Source: Variovorax fucosicus (GTDB taxonomy: Bacteria; Pseudomonadota; Gammaproteobacteria; Burkholderiales; Burkholderiaceae_C). From it: 64,000 nt of DNA. The stretch is taken from assembly GCF_030316825.1 (NCBI RefSeq), contig NZ_JASZYU010000001.1, forward strand, positions 1,178,001 through 1,242,000, written 5' to 3'. The notes under the pieces were generated by a model. That model ran no database searches and was not told where the DNA came from. It saw only the letters and a list, made by a program, of their open reading frames with translations. Positions 1 through 9,044 of the stretch are shown here, one piece after another (the first letter of the stretch is position 1; each line of letters starts with the position of its first letter). The position numbers and the translations under genes are program-made.

Positions 1-980
1 CCGCCGGCACCGGTGAGCGCGATGCTCGGGAACCAGGCGGCCTTGGCGACGCCGACGCGGGACTGCGCCGCCTGCATCGTTCTTTGCGCAGCAGCCACGT
101 CGGGCCGGCGCTCCAGCACGGTCGAGGGCAGGCCGGCCGGGATCGAAGGCAGGGTCGTCGTCCAGTCGGCGCCTTTCAGTTCGAACTGCGAGGCGACATC
201 ACCGGTCAGCACGGCCAGTGCGTGCTCGAGTTGGGCTCGCTGGCGATCCAGCGCGAGCGCGTCGGATTCGGTCGAGGCCATTTCGGTCTGGACGCGGGCC
301 ACGTCGAGCTCGGCCAGGTCGCCGGCGCGGAAGCGGCGCTCGGTCAGGCTCAAGGTGCCGCGATAGGCCTCGACTGTTTCGCGCACGATCGCGCGCTCGT
401 CGTCGAGCGCGCGCAGCGCCAGGTAGCTCTGCGCCACTTCGGCCTGCACCGCGAGTTTGGCACTGCGCAGCAGGGCCTCGCGCGAGCCGGCATCGAGCGC
501 CGCCGCGTTGCTGGCGCCCGAGAGCCGGCCGAACAGATCGAGCTCCCACGAGACATTGGCGCCGGCCGTGATCAGCGTGGCCGGCGTCTTGCTGCCATTG
601 CCGCGATCCAGCCCGGCGCCGCGGTTGGCGCCGGCGCCCAGGCCGACCTGCACCGAGCGGTCGGCATCGACGGTGCGGGCGATGGCGCGCGCTTCGGCCA
701 GCCGCGCGGCTGCCTGCTGCACGCTGGTGTTGTTGACGGCGGCGCGTTCGACCAGCGCGTCGAGCGTGCTGTCGTTGAAGGCGCGCCACCAGGCGCCGTC
801 GGCCTGCGCCGGCGCTGCGGCGGTGGCCGCCACGGTGGTCGCGGCGTTTTCCTTGAACTGCACCGGCGTGGTGACGCCGGACGACAGCTCTGCCGTCGAC
901 GCACAGCCGGCCAGCACCAGGGCGGCAACCAGCGGCAGCAAGGCGCCGCGCAAAGTGGAGGAAATGCGATTCGTTGTCAT
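1..980 (-). CDS. RND efflux outer-membrane lipoprotein, NodT/OprM family (C-terminus outside window)
   Basis: Outer-membrane channel of a tripartite drug efflux pump; it carries substrate from the periplasmic adaptor through the outer membrane. The reading frame starts at ATG 980 and runs off the left edge, so only about 326 residues are present of the roughly 470-500 usual for the family. The N-terminus is a lipoprotein signal with the lipobox LAGC (Cys about residue 26), followed by ADGAWWRAFND and the long helical repeats typical of OEP proteins. It lies 29 bases after the pump gene on the same strand and is the last gene seen of the operon. The family assignment is firm; the substrate is unknown. 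Confidence 0.9.
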   Translation of the reverse strand, partial: MTTNRISSTLRGALLPLVAALVLAGCASTAELSSGVTTPVQFKENAATTVAATAAAPAQADGAWWRAFNDSTLDALVERAAVNNTSVQQAAARLAEARAIARTVDADRSVQVGLGAGANRGAGLDRGNGSKTPATLITAGANVSWELDLFGRLSGASNAAALDAGSREALLRSAKLAVQAEVAQSYLALRALDDERAIVRETVEAYRGTLSLTERRFRAGDLAELDVARVQTEMASTESDALALDRQRAQLEHALAVLTGDVASQFELKGADWTTTLPSIPAGLPSTVLERRPDVAAAQRTMQAAQSRVGVAKAAWFPSIALTGAG

Positions 981-1009
981 GGTCTGGACTCCTTGTGTCG
1001 CTCGTTCAT

Positions 1010-4000
1010 TCATTCGTGCGACGGGCGCGGCGCGGCCGGCTGTGCGTGCAGCGGGCCGCCACCGCCAGCGGGCGACGCGAAGGCTTCGGTCACGTGCGGC
1101 ACCGCGCCATGCAGCTTCAGCGGCCGGTTGCCCGTAAGGCGGCGCAGCACCACGTAGAACACCGGCGTGAGGAACAGGCCGAAGGCCGTCACGCCGATCA
1201 TCCCGGCGAACACCGCCACGCCCATGGCGCTGCGCATCTCGGCGCCGGCACCGGTCGACAGCACCAGCGGCAGCACACCCATCACGAAGGCCAGCGAGGT
1301 CATCAGGATCGGGCGCAGCCGCAGCCGGCTCGCTTCGATCGCGGCCTGCACCGGGGTGCGGCCAGCGAACTCCAGCTCGCGTGCGAACTCCACGATCAGG
1401 ATCGCGTTCTTCGCACTCAGCCCCACCAGCACGATCAGCCCGATCTGCGTGAAGACGTTGTTGTCACCTCCCGATATCCAGACGCCGGTCATCGCGGCGA
1501 GCAGGCCCATCGGCACGATCAGGATGATCGCGATCGGCAGGGTCAGGCTTTCGTACTGCGCAGCCAGCACCAGGAACACCAGCAGGATCGCCAGCGGAAA
1601 CACGAGGAACGCGGAGTTGCCGGCCAGGATTTCCTGGTAGGTGAGCTCCGTCCACTCGAAGCTGATGCCCTGGGGCAGCGTCTCCTTGGCAATGCGCTCG
1701 ATCGCGTCCTGCGCCTGGCCCGACGAATAGCCGGGAGCCGGGCCGCCGTTGATGTCGGCCGCAAGATAGCCGTTGTAGCGCATGGCGCGCTCCGGGCCGA
1801 AGCTGGAGCTGACCTTCATCAGCGCCGACAGCGGCACCATTTCGCCGGAGTTGGAGCGCACCTTGAGCAGGCCCACGTCTTCGGCCCGCGCACGGTACGG
1901 CGCATCGGCCTGTACCCGCACGCTGTAGGTGCGGCCGAACTTGTTGAAGTCGTTCGCGTACAGGCTGCCGAGGTAGATCTGCATGGTGTCGAAGATGTCC
2001 GTCACCGGCACGCCGAGCTGGCGCGCCTTGGTGCGGTCGATGTCGGCATAGAGCTGCGGCACGTTGACCTGCCAGCTGGTGAACATGCCGGCCAGCTCGG
2101 GCGCCTTGGAAGCCTTGGCCATGAAGGCCTTCACGGAGGCGTCCATCTGGTCGTAGCCGAGCGAGGCGCGGTCTTCGATCTGCAGCTTGAAGCCGCCCGT
2201 GGTGCCCAGGCCCGCCACCGGTGGCGGCGGGAACATCACGATGAACGCGTCCTGGATGCCGGCGAACGCCTGGTTGAGCTGCCCCGCCACCGCGCCACCG
2301 CTCTGGTCGGCGCGCTTGCGCTCGTCGAAGGGCTTCAAGGTGGCGAACACGATGCCCGAGTTCGAGCTGTTGGTGAAGCCGTTGATCGACAGGCCCGGGA
2401 ACGCAATGGCGTCCTGCACGTTCGGGTTCTTCTTCATGATCTCGCCCATGCGATGGATCACGTCTTCGGTGCGGTCCAGCGTGGCGCCATCGGGCAACTG
2501 CGCGAAGCCGATCAGGTACTGCTTGTCCTGCGCCGGCACGAAGCCGCTCGGCACCGCCTTGAACAGGCCGAAGGTGACGCCGATCAGCGCCAGGTAGATC
2601 ACCAGCATCAGCGTCTTGCGCGAGATCACGCCCTTGACGCCGCCGCTGTAGGCCTCGGAACCGCGATGGAAGAAGCGGTTGAAGCCGCGGAACAGCCAGC
2701 CGAATGCCTTGTCCATGCCGCGCGTCAGCGCGTCCTTGGGTTGGTCGTGGCCGCGCAGCAGCAAGGCGGCGAGCGCGGGCGACAAGGTGAGCGAGTTGAT
2801 CGCCGAGATGACGGTCGAGATCGCGATCGTCACCGCGAACTGGCGGTAGAACTGGCCCGTGAGGCCGCTGATGAAGGCCAGCGGCACGAACACCGCCACC
2901 AGCACCAGCGCGATCGCGATGATCGGCCCGGACACTTCGCGCATGGCCTTGTAGGTCGCTTCGCGCGGCGTGAGGCCGGCCTCGATGTTGCGCTCCACGT
3001 TCTCGACCACCACGATCGCGTCGTCCACCACGATGCCGATCGCCAGCACCAGCCCGAACAGGCTCAGCGCGTTGATCGAGAAGCCCAGCAGGTGCAGCAC
3101 GGCGAAGGTGCCGACCACCGAGACTGGCACAGCCAGCAGCGGGATGATCGACGCGCGCCAGGTCTGCAGGAACAGGATCACAACCAGCACCACCAGCGCG
3201 ATGGCTTCGAGCAGGGTGTGCAGCACCGATTCGATCGAGGCGCGCACGAACTGCGTCGGGTCGTAGGCGATGCGGTACTCCACGCCTTCGGGCATGTTCT
3301 TCGCGATCTCGTCCATGGTCTTGCGCACGTTGGAAGAGATGTCGAGCGCATTGGAGCCCGGCGCCTGGAACACGCCCATGCCGACCGCGGCGTCGTTGTT
3401 GAGCAGCGAACGCAGCGAATAGTCGGCCGCGCCGAGCTCGAGCCGGCCGATGTCGCGCAGCCGGGTCACGGCGCCGTCGGTGCCGGTCTTGACGATGATG
3501 TCGCCGAACTCTTCTTCATTCTGCAGACGGCCTTGCGCATTGATCGACAACTGCATGTCGACCCCCGAGAGGCCCGGCGACGCACCGACCACGCCGGCCG
3601 CAGCCTGGATGTTCTGGCTGCGGATCGCGGCGACCACGTCGCTGGCCGAGAGCCCGCGCTGCGCGACCTTCTGCGGATCGAGCCAGACGCGCATCGAGTA
3701 CTCGCCGCCGCCGAAGATCTGCACCTGGCCGACGCCCTGGATGCGCGCGAGCCGGTCCTTGACGTTCAGCACCGCGTAGTTGCGCAGGTAGTTGATGTCG
3801 TAGCGGTCGTTCGGCGACACCAGATGCACCACCATCGTGAGATCGGGTGCGCTCTTGACGGTCGTGATGCCGAGCCGGCGCACTTCCTCGGGCAGGCGCG
3901 GCTCGGCTTGCGAGACGCGGTTCTGCACCAGTTGCTGCGCCTTGTCGGGATCGGTACCGAGCTGGAAAGTCACGGTCAGCGTCATCGCGCCGTCGGTGGT

Positions 4001-4252
4001 CGCCTGGCTGCCCATGTAGAGCATGCCTTCGACCCCGTTGATCGATTCCTCGAGCGGCGTGGCCACGGTTTCGGCAATCACCTTCGGGTTTGCGCCGGGG
4101 TACTGGGCGCGCACCACCACCGAGGGCGGCGCGACTTCGGGGTACTCAGAGATCGGCAGGCCACGCAGGGCGATCAGCCCCGCGATAACCATCAGCACCG
4201 ACAGCACGCCGGCGAAGATCGGCCGGTCGATGAAGAATTTGGAAAGATTCAT
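1010..4252 (-). CDS. RND multidrug efflux pump, HAE1 family (AcrB/MexF-like)
   Basis: Inner-membrane proton/drug antiporter of a tripartite efflux system, 1080 residues, full length for the family. The N-terminus MNLSKFFIDRPIFAGVLSVL is the classical first transmembrane helix. The paired intramembrane aspartates of helix 4 sit in GIVVDDAIVVVENVERN at about residues 400-416. Two large periplasmic loops follow helices 1 and 7, and the last helices contain AKNAILIVEFA. It starts 14 bases after the adaptor stop codon and is followed by the outer-membrane gene, so adaptor, pump and channel should be cotranscribed. By sequence style it is nearest MexF/BpeF-type pumps; the substrates are not predictable. 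Confidence 0.95.
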   Translation of the reverse strand: MNLSKFFIDRPIFAGVLSVLMVIAGLIALRGLPISEYPEVAPPSVVVRAQYPGANPKVIAETVATPLEESINGVEGMLYMGSQATTDGAMTLTVTFQLGTDPDKAQQLVQNRVSQAEPRLPEEVRRLGITTVKSAPDLTMVVHLVSPNDRYDINYLRNYAVLNVKDRLARIQGVGQVQIFGGGEYSMRVWLDPQKVAQRGLSASDVVAAIRSQNIQAAAGVVGASPGLSGVDMQLSINAQGRLQNEEEFGDIIVKTGTDGAVTRLRDIGRLELGAADYSLRSLLNNDAAVGMGVFQAPGSNALDISSNVRKTMDEIAKNMPEGVEYRIAYDPTQFVRASIESVLHTLLEAIALVVLVVILFLQTWRASIIPLLAVPVSVVGTFAVLHLLGFSINALSLFGLVLAIGIVVDDAIVVVENVERNIEAGLTPREATYKAMREVSGPIIAIALVLVAVFVPLAFISGLTGQFYRQFAVTIAISTVISAINSLTLSPALAALLLRGHDQPKDALTRGMDKAFGWLFRGFNRFFHRGSEAYSGGVKGVISRKTLMLVIYLALIGVTFGLFKAVPSGFVPAQDKQYLIGFAQLPDGATLDRTEDVIHRMGEIMKKNPNVQDAIAFPGLSINGFTNSSNSGIVFATLKPFDERKRADQSGGAVAGQLNQAFAGIQDAFIVMFPPPPVAGLGTTGGFKLQIEDRASLGYDQMDASVKAFMAKASKAPELAGMFTSWQVNVPQLYADIDRTKARQLGVPVTDIFDTMQIYLGSLYANDFNKFGRTYSVRVQADAPYRARAEDVGLLKVRSNSGEMVPLSALMKVSSSFGPERAMRYNGYLAADINGGPAPGYSSGQAQDAIERIAKETLPQGISFEWTELTYQEILAGNSAFLVFPLAILLVFLVLAAQYESLTLPIAIILIVPMGLLAAMTGVWISGGDNNVFTQIGLIVLVGLSAKNAILIVEFARELEFAGRTPVQAAIEASRLRLRPILMTSLAFVMGVLPLVLSTGAGAEMRSAMGVAVFAGMIGVTAFGLFLTPVFYVVLRRLTGNRPLKLHGAVPHVTEAFASPAGGGGPLHAQPAAPRPSHE

Positions 4253-4266
4253 GATCCGCTTTCAGC

Positions 4267-5493
4267 TCAGGAATTCGACGCGACCTTGCGTTCGGCGGGA
4301 GCCTGCGCGGTCGCGTCCATCGGCACCGACTGCGGCGCCACCAGCGCGCCGGGGCGCACATGCTGCAGGCCGTTCACGACCACGCGCTCGCCGGTCTTCA
4401 AGCCGGTGGTCACCACGCGCAGGCCGTTGGCCGGCGCGCCCAGCGTGATTTCCCGGTACTCGGTCTTGTTGTCGCCGTTCACGACCATCACGAACTTCTT
4501 GTTCTGATCGGTGCCGATGGCGCGCTCGCTGACGAGCATCACGTTGGTGCTGCGCGCCTGGCCCATGCGGATGCGGGCGAACTGGCCCGGAATCAGGGCG
4601 CCGTCCTTGTTGTCGAAGGCGGCGCGCACGCGCACCGTGCCGCTGCGCGCGTCGACCTGGTTGTCGATGAGTTGCAGCTTGCCTTCGAACGGCGTGCCAT
4701 TGCTCGCCGCCGTGCCCATCTGCACTGGAATCTGGCCGATCAAGGTGCGTGCGCTGGCGCCACCGGGCAGATCCTTCAATGCCTTGCCGATCACCTGCTC
4801 GTCGGCATCGAAGCTCGCGTAGATCGGGCTCACCGACACCAGCGTCGTCAGCACCGGCGCGCCGGGGCCGGCCGCGACCAGGTTGCCGACCGTGACTTCG
4901 AGCTTGCCGATGCGGCCGGCCACCGGCGCCCTGACCTGGGTGTAGCCCAGGCTCAGGCGCGCCGTTTGCAGCGCGGCCTGTGCGGCACGCAGGTTGGCCT
5001 CGGCTTCGCGCTTGGCGTTGCCACGCTCGTCGAGCTCCCGCTGTGCGATGGCCTGTTCGTCCCACAGGCGGCTGGCGCGCACGTGCTCGCTTTGCGCCTG
5101 CGAGACGCGGGCCTGCGCGGCTGCGACCTGGGCTTCGGCGCGATCCACGTCGGCGGCGTAGGGCGCCGGATCGATCGTGATCAGCAACTCGCCCTGCTTG
5201 ACCAGCGAGCCTTCCTTGAAGTGCACCGCCTGCACGGCGCCGGCCACGCGCGAACGCACGTCGACCCGCTCGACCGCTTCGAGCCGGCCCGAGAACTCGT
5301 CCCAGGCGGTGATGTTGGTGGAAGCCACCGTCGCGACCGACACAGGCGTTGCGGGTGGCGCGGCCGGCGGGCTTTCGGCGTTGGAAACCGGCTGGCCGAA
5401 CAGCGCGGCAACCACGGCGGCGATCGCCGTGATGCCGGTCAGGGCTGGCCACAGGCCGCGGCGGGACAGGGAAAGCAGTTGGTTGTTGTTCAT
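4267..5493 (-). CDS. RND efflux periplasmic adaptor (membrane fusion protein)
   Basis: Links the RND pump to the outer-membrane channel. The ATG at 5493 is preferred over an upstream in-frame start because AAGGAA lies just ahead of it; this gives 408 residues. A single N-terminal membrane segment (about residues 11-33) is followed by the biotinyl-lipoyl half motif VDVRSRVAGAVQAVHFKEGSLVKQGE, a helical hairpin, the second lipoyl half (VRAPVAGRIGKLEVTVGNLV) and the beta-barrel and membrane-proximal domains. The first gene upstream on the same strand is the hydrolase-like gene, 110 bases away. HlyD/AcrA-type family; confident. Confidence 0.93.
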   Translation of the reverse strand: MNNNQLLSLSRRGLWPALTGITAIAAVVAALFGQPVSNAESPPAAPPATPVSVATVASTNITAWDEFSGRLEAVERVDVRSRVAGAVQAVHFKEGSLVKQGELLITIDPAPYAADVDRAEAQVAAAQARVSQAQSEHVRASRLWDEQAIAQRELDERGNAKREAEANLRAAQAALQTARLSLGYTQVRAPVAGRIGKLEVTVGNLVAAGPGAPVLTTLVSVSPIYASFDADEQVIGKALKDLPGGASARTLIGQIPVQMGTAASNGTPFEGKLQLIDNQVDARSGTVRVRAAFDNKDGALIPGQFARIRMGQARSTNVMLVSERAIGTDQNKKFVMVVNGDNKTEYREITLGAPANGLRVVTTGLKTGERVVVNGLQHVRPGALVAPQSVPMDATAQAPAERKVASNS

Positions 5494-5603
5494 GATGATT
5501 CCTTGAAGAGACCTGAAAACGCTGAAGTCGGGATGCACGGGGCCCGCCGGTGCGTTTCGGCACCGGTGAGCGGAAGTCGGAAGGGGCGCGCCGGCGCGGC
5601 GCG

Positions 5604-6467
5604 CTAGTGAGGCGGTTGCGGTGCCGGAGGCGTGGCGCCGAAGAAGTCACGCAACTGCTGCTCGACGGCGGCTTCGCAGGCACAACAGCTGCTGTCCGCG
5701 TCGTACAGCGCTTGGGGCCAGTTGGCCGCACTCTGCAGCACGCTGCTGGTCACCGGATTGCCCGCTTTGCGCAGCCGCTCGGCATAGGCCAGCGCCTCGT
5801 CGCGCATCGGGTCGTCGGGGCCGACCAGCACCAGCGTGGGCGCCAGTTCGGCCAGACGCATCGACGCGCCCGGTACGGCGTACGGGTGCAAGGCATCGCC
5901 AGGGCAGCGAAGGTAGTCCTGCCAGCCGCTGGCAAAGCGGCAATCGACTGTGCTGGCGCTCGCTTCACGCAGCGAGCGTGTGCCGGCGCACGGGTCGAGC
6001 ATCGGCGACAGCAGGATCTGGCCTGCCAGCGGCGGATGGGCTCGATCGCGCGCAATCAGCGACAGCGCGGCCGCCAGGTTGCCGCCGGCCTCTTCACCCG
6101 CCAGGAACACGCGTGCGCCCTTGCCAGCCAGCTTGACGCGCTGCTTGTAGAGCCATTCGAGCACCGCATAGCCGACTTCGATCGGCTCCGGGAACGGCGT
6201 GAGCGGATAGGCCAGCGACACCGCCACGGCACCCGCCTTGGCCAGCATCCGGCCGACCGTGCGGCCGTTGTCGAGGCTGCCGCAGGAGAAAGTGCCGCCA
6301 TGGAAGTGCAGCACCAGCGGCGCGCCCTGGGCGCCACTGGCACGCAGGCCATAGGTGCGGGCCTTGACCGGGTCGCGGCCCGGCAGTTCGATCGTGATGT
6401 CGGCTTCCACGGCATTTCCCGTGGCGGCAACGGCATCGGCAGCGCTGGACGGGGAACGGGGTGACAT
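5604..6467 (-). CDS. alpha/beta-hydrolase-fold protein without catalytic Ser and His, probable pseudoenzyme
   Basis: A 287-residue protein of the hormone-sensitive-lipase-like branch of the alpha/beta hydrolase fold. The oxyanion motif HGG is present at residues 56-58. The nucleophile elbow, normally GDSAGG, reads GEEAGG (124-129), so Glu126 replaces Ser. The Asp of the triad is plausible (D218/D219), but the usual HGF histidine near the C-terminus is AANWP (Asn249). Hydrolysis by the standard mechanism is therefore unlikely. The tail is unusual too, with a CCACE cluster. ATG 6467 is chosen because the longer frame would run into the divergent LysR gene. It is first in the efflux operon, which hints at a role linked to the pump. 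Confidence 0.8.
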   Translation of the reverse strand: MSPRSPSSAADAVAATGNAVEADITIELPGRDPVKARTYGLRASGAQGAPLVLHFHGGTFSCGSLDNGRTVGRMLAKAGAVAVSLAYPLTPFPEPIEVGYAVLEWLYKQRVKLAGKGARVFLAGEEAGGNLAAALSLIARDRAHPPLAGQILLSPMLDPCAGTRSLREASASTVDCRFASGWQDYLRCPGDALHPYAVPGASMRLAELAPTLVLVGPDDPMRDEALAYAERLRKAGNPVTSSVLQSAANWPQALYDADSSCCACEAAVEQQLRDFFGATPPAPQPPH

Positions 6468-6639
6468 GGTGTGTGGGCCTGGATTTGGATCGACGATGGA
6501 TGGAATATAGGCCTGCTGCACTGTGTGAAAAACAGGCGGCAGACCTCCACTCTGTTTCAAATCGGCTAACAATCGCCCGGATTGCCCATGTGAAAATTCC
6601 GCTGCCGGCACCCGTTGGCCCCCAGGAGAAGCTCTAAAG
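6468..6639. promoter_or_regulatory. divergent promoter region with LysR-type box
   Basis: This 172-base space separates the efflux operon (minus) from its LysR neighbour (plus). It contains CTGT-N7-ACAG at 6521-6535, which includes a T-N11-A dyad (T6522 to A6534) of the kind bound by LysR regulators. A good Shine-Dalgarno AGGAG precedes the LysR start. The operator role is inferred from position and symmetry only. Confidence 0.45.
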
Positions 6640-7554
6640 ATGGACCAGATACAGGCGATGCGGATCTTCGTTCGCGTTGTCGAAGCCGGCACTTTCACGC
6701 GCGCCGCCGATTCGCTCGACCTCCCCAAAGGCACGGTCACCAAGCAGATCCAGGCGCTCGAGGCGCGGCTGCGGGTGAAGCTGCTGAACCGCACCACGCG
6801 CCGGGTCACGGTCACGCCCGATGGTGCCGCCTATTTCGAGCGCGCCGCGCGCCTGATCAACGACTTCGACGATCTCGAGGGCAGCATGGCCAACGCGCAG
6901 GCCAGCCCGAAGGGCCGCTTGCGCATCGACGTCGGAACGACGGTCGCGTCGCATGTGATCATTCCGGCGCTCTCGCGCTTTTGCGACCAGTACCCCGACA
7001 TCCTGGTCGACCTCGGCGCGAGCGACCGGTTGGTCGACCTGATCGGCGACAACGTCGACTGCGTGATCCGCGGCGGCGAGCTGGCCGACCAGTCGCTGGT
7101 GGCGCGCCGCATCGGCAACCTGCCCTGGGTCACCGTCGCCTCGCCGGCCTACCTGAAGCGCTACGGCACGCCGACGCATCCGGACGAGCTGGAAAAGAAG
7201 CACCTGGTGATCGGCTTCTTCGCCGGCAGCACGCGCCGCATGTACCCGCACGAGTTCGTCAAGGGCGACGAGCGCGTCGATGTCACCGGGCCCTACCGCG
7301 TCTCGGTCAACGACGGCAACGCCCACATGGCGGCGGTGCTGGCGGGTTTCGGCGTGACGCAGACGCTGACCTTCACGGCGGCACCAAAGCTCGAAAGCGG
7401 CGAGCTGGTGGAAGTGCTGGCCGATTGGGCGCCGCCGCCCCTGCCGGTGCATGTGGTCTACCCGCCCAATCGCCACCTGAGCCCCAAGGTGCGCGCCTTC
7501 GTCGACTGGGCCGCCGACCTGTTCGCCAACAACCCGCACCTGCAACGCAGATAG
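6640..7554 (+). CDS. LysR-family transcriptional regulator (CrgA-like group)
   Basis: DNA-binding regulator of 304 residues, the usual LTTR length. The N-terminal winged helix-turn-helix spans about residues 1-60 (AMRIFVRVVEAGTFTRAADSLDLPKGTVTKQ), followed by the linker helix and a substrate-binding-like effector domain from about residue 90. It is divergent from the efflux operon and shares a 172-base intergenic region with it, the typical arrangement for a local activator such as MexT for MexEF-OprN. The effector is unknown. It ends 47 bases before the convergent gltL stop. Confidence 0.9.
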   Translation: MDQIQAMRIFVRVVEAGTFTRAADSLDLPKGTVTKQIQALEARLRVKLLNRTTRRVTVTPDGAAYFERAARLINDFDDLEGSMANAQASPKGRLRIDVGTTVASHVIIPALSRFCDQYPDILVDLGASDRLVDLIGDNVDCVIRGGELADQSLVARRIGNLPWVTVASPAYLKRYGTPTHPDELEKKHLVIGFFAGSTRRMYPHEFVKGDERVDVTGPYRVSVNDGNAHMAAVLAGFGVTQTLTFTAAPKLESGELVEVLADWAPPPLPVHVVYPPNRHLSPKVRAFVDWAADLFANNPHLQRR

Positions 7555-7601
7555 AAAGCGGAAAGACAAAAGAGAAAGTGCCGCGCAGCCTGGGGGCGAG
7601 C

Positions 7602-8339
7602 TCAGTGCGCCAGGATCTTGTTCAAGAAATCCTTGGTGCGCGCCTGACGGTTCTCGGGGTGGTTGAAGAACTCGTCCTTCGAGCAGTCTTCCAGGATACG
7701 GCCACCGACGTCGATGAAGATCACGCGGCTGGCGACCTTGCGCGCAAAGCCCATTTCGTGCGTGACCACCATCATGGTCATGCCTTCCTTGGCCAGCGTC
7801 ACCATCACGTCGAGCACCTCGCCGACCATCTCGGGGTCGAGCGCCGAAGTGGGCTCGTCGAACAGCATCACGATCGGATCCATGCTCAGCGCACGGGCGA
7901 TCGCCACGCGCTGCTGCTGGCCGCCGGAGAGCTGGCCGGGGAACTTGTCCTTGTGCGCCATCAGGCCCACGCGGTCGAGCATCTTCAGGCCGCGCGTCTT
8001 GGCTTCGTCGACGCTGCGGCCCAGCACCTTGATCTGCGCGATCGTGAGGTTCTCGGTCACCGACAGGTGCGGGAACAGCTCGAAGTGCTGGAACACCATG
8101 CCGACCTTGGAGCGCAGCTTGGGCAGGTTGGTCTTGGGGTCGTGCAGCGCGATGCCGTTGACCGTGATCTCGCCCTTCTGGAAGGGCTCGAGCGCATTGA
8201 CCGTCTTGATCAGCGTGGACTTGCCGGAGCCCGACGGGCCGCAGACCACGACCACATCGCCCTGCTTGATGCTGACCGAGCACTCGTTGAGCACCTGCAC
8301 CGGGCCGTACCACTTGGAAACGTTCTTGATTTCAATCAT
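7602..8339 (-). CDS. gltL: glutamate/aspartate ABC transporter ATP-binding protein
   Basis: ATPase of a polar amino-acid importer, 245 residues. Walker [10 protein letters not shown] (about residues 34-42), Q-loop [13 protein letters not shown], signature [15 protein letters not shown] and Walker [14 protein letters not shown] are intact. ATG 8339 fits the family start [12 protein letters not shown]. It is the last gene of the run binding protein, two permeases, ATPase, beginning 14 bases after the gltK stop. The polar amino-acid family is certain; glutamate/aspartate specificity rests on the binding protein and gene order. Confidence 0.92.
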   Translation of the reverse strand: MIEIKNVSKWYGPVQVLNECSVSIKQGDVVVVCGPSGSGKSTLIKTVNALEPFQKGEITVNGIALHDPKTNLPKLRSKVGMVFQHFELFPHLSVTENLTIAQIKVLGRSVDEAKTRGLKMLDRVGLMAHKDKFPGQLSGGQQQRVAIARALSMDPIVMLFDEPTSALDPEMVGEVLDVMVTLAKEGMTMMVVTHEMGFARKVASRVIFIDVGGRILEDCSKDEFFNHPENRQARTKDFLNKILAH

Positions 8340-8353
8340 TTTCAACTCTCCGA

Positions 8354-9043
8354 TCAGCGGATGATTGCGATTTTCTTGTGCAGGCGCTTGACGAGGTACG
8401 ACAGCGCGTAGCAAAGGATGAAGTACACGACGGCCGCCAGCAGGTAGGCCTCGATCGGGCGGCCGAAGTTCTTGCCGGCGGTTTCGAAGCCCTTGAGCAT
8501 GTCGTAGGCACCGATGGCATAGACCAGCGAGGTGTCCTGGAACAGGATGATGGTCTGCGTGAGCAGCACCGGCAGCATGTTGCGGAACGCCTGCGGCAAC
8601 ACCACCAGCTTCATGTTCTGGCCATAGGTCATGCCGACAGCCTGGCCCGCATGCACCTGGCCGCGCGGAATCGACTGGATGCCGGCCCGCATGATCTCGC
8701 TGAAGTAGGCCGCCTCGAACGCGATGAACGTAATGACAGCCGAGATTTCGGAGCGGTAGTTGGAGCCCAGCGTGCCGAAGTACGCGTAGAACGCGGCCGG
8801 CACCAGCAGGAAGAACCACAGGATCACCATCACCAGCGGAATGCTGCGCATGCCGTTGACATAGATCGTGGCCGGTGCGTCGAGCCACTTCTTGCCGGAC
8901 AGGCGCATCAGCGCGAGCACGGTGCCGAAGATCACGCCGCCCACGGTGGCCACCAGCGTCAGCATCACGCTGAAGAAGAAGCCCTTCATCACGAAGTTGC
9001 TGATGACTTCCCAGTTGTAGAAGGACAGGTCGAGATTCATCAT
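8354..9043 (-). CDS. gltK: glutamate/aspartate ABC transporter permease
   Basis: Inner-membrane permease of the HisMQ/GlnP type, 229 residues with about five transmembrane helices and the EAA-type loop [22 protein letters not shown] near the middle, which contacts the ATPase. The start overlaps the end of gltJ closely: the gltJ TGA ends at 9045 and the ATG begins at 9043 with GGAGG inside the end of gltJ, implying translational coupling. A second ATG follows directly at 9040. It pairs with gltJ to form the transmembrane heterodimer. Confidence 0.92.
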   Translation of the reverse strand: MMNLDLSFYNWEVISNFVMKGFFFSVMLTLVATVGGVIFGTVLALMRLSGKKWLDAPATIYVNGMRSIPLVMVILWFFLLVPAAFYAYFGTLGSNYRSEISAVITFIAFEAAYFSEIMRAGIQSIPRGQVHAGQAVGMTYGQNMKLVVLPQAFRNMLPVLLTQTIILFQDTSLVYAIGAYDMLKGFETAGKNFGRPIEAYLLAAVVYFILCYALSYLVKRLHKKIAIIR

Positions 9044-9044
9044 G

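Noticed and set aside
974..4507. Very long open frame opposite the RND pump gene
   Set aside because: It is the antisense shadow of a highly GC-rich gene: the protein is His/Arg/Gln/Asp-rich without any domain, while the minus-strand frame is a textbook RND pump.
5547..5566. Terminator between the hydrolase-like gene and the adaptor gene
   Set aside because: The 7-bp stem CCGGTGC/GCACCGG is real, but no T-run follows on the transcribed strand, so termination is not supported.
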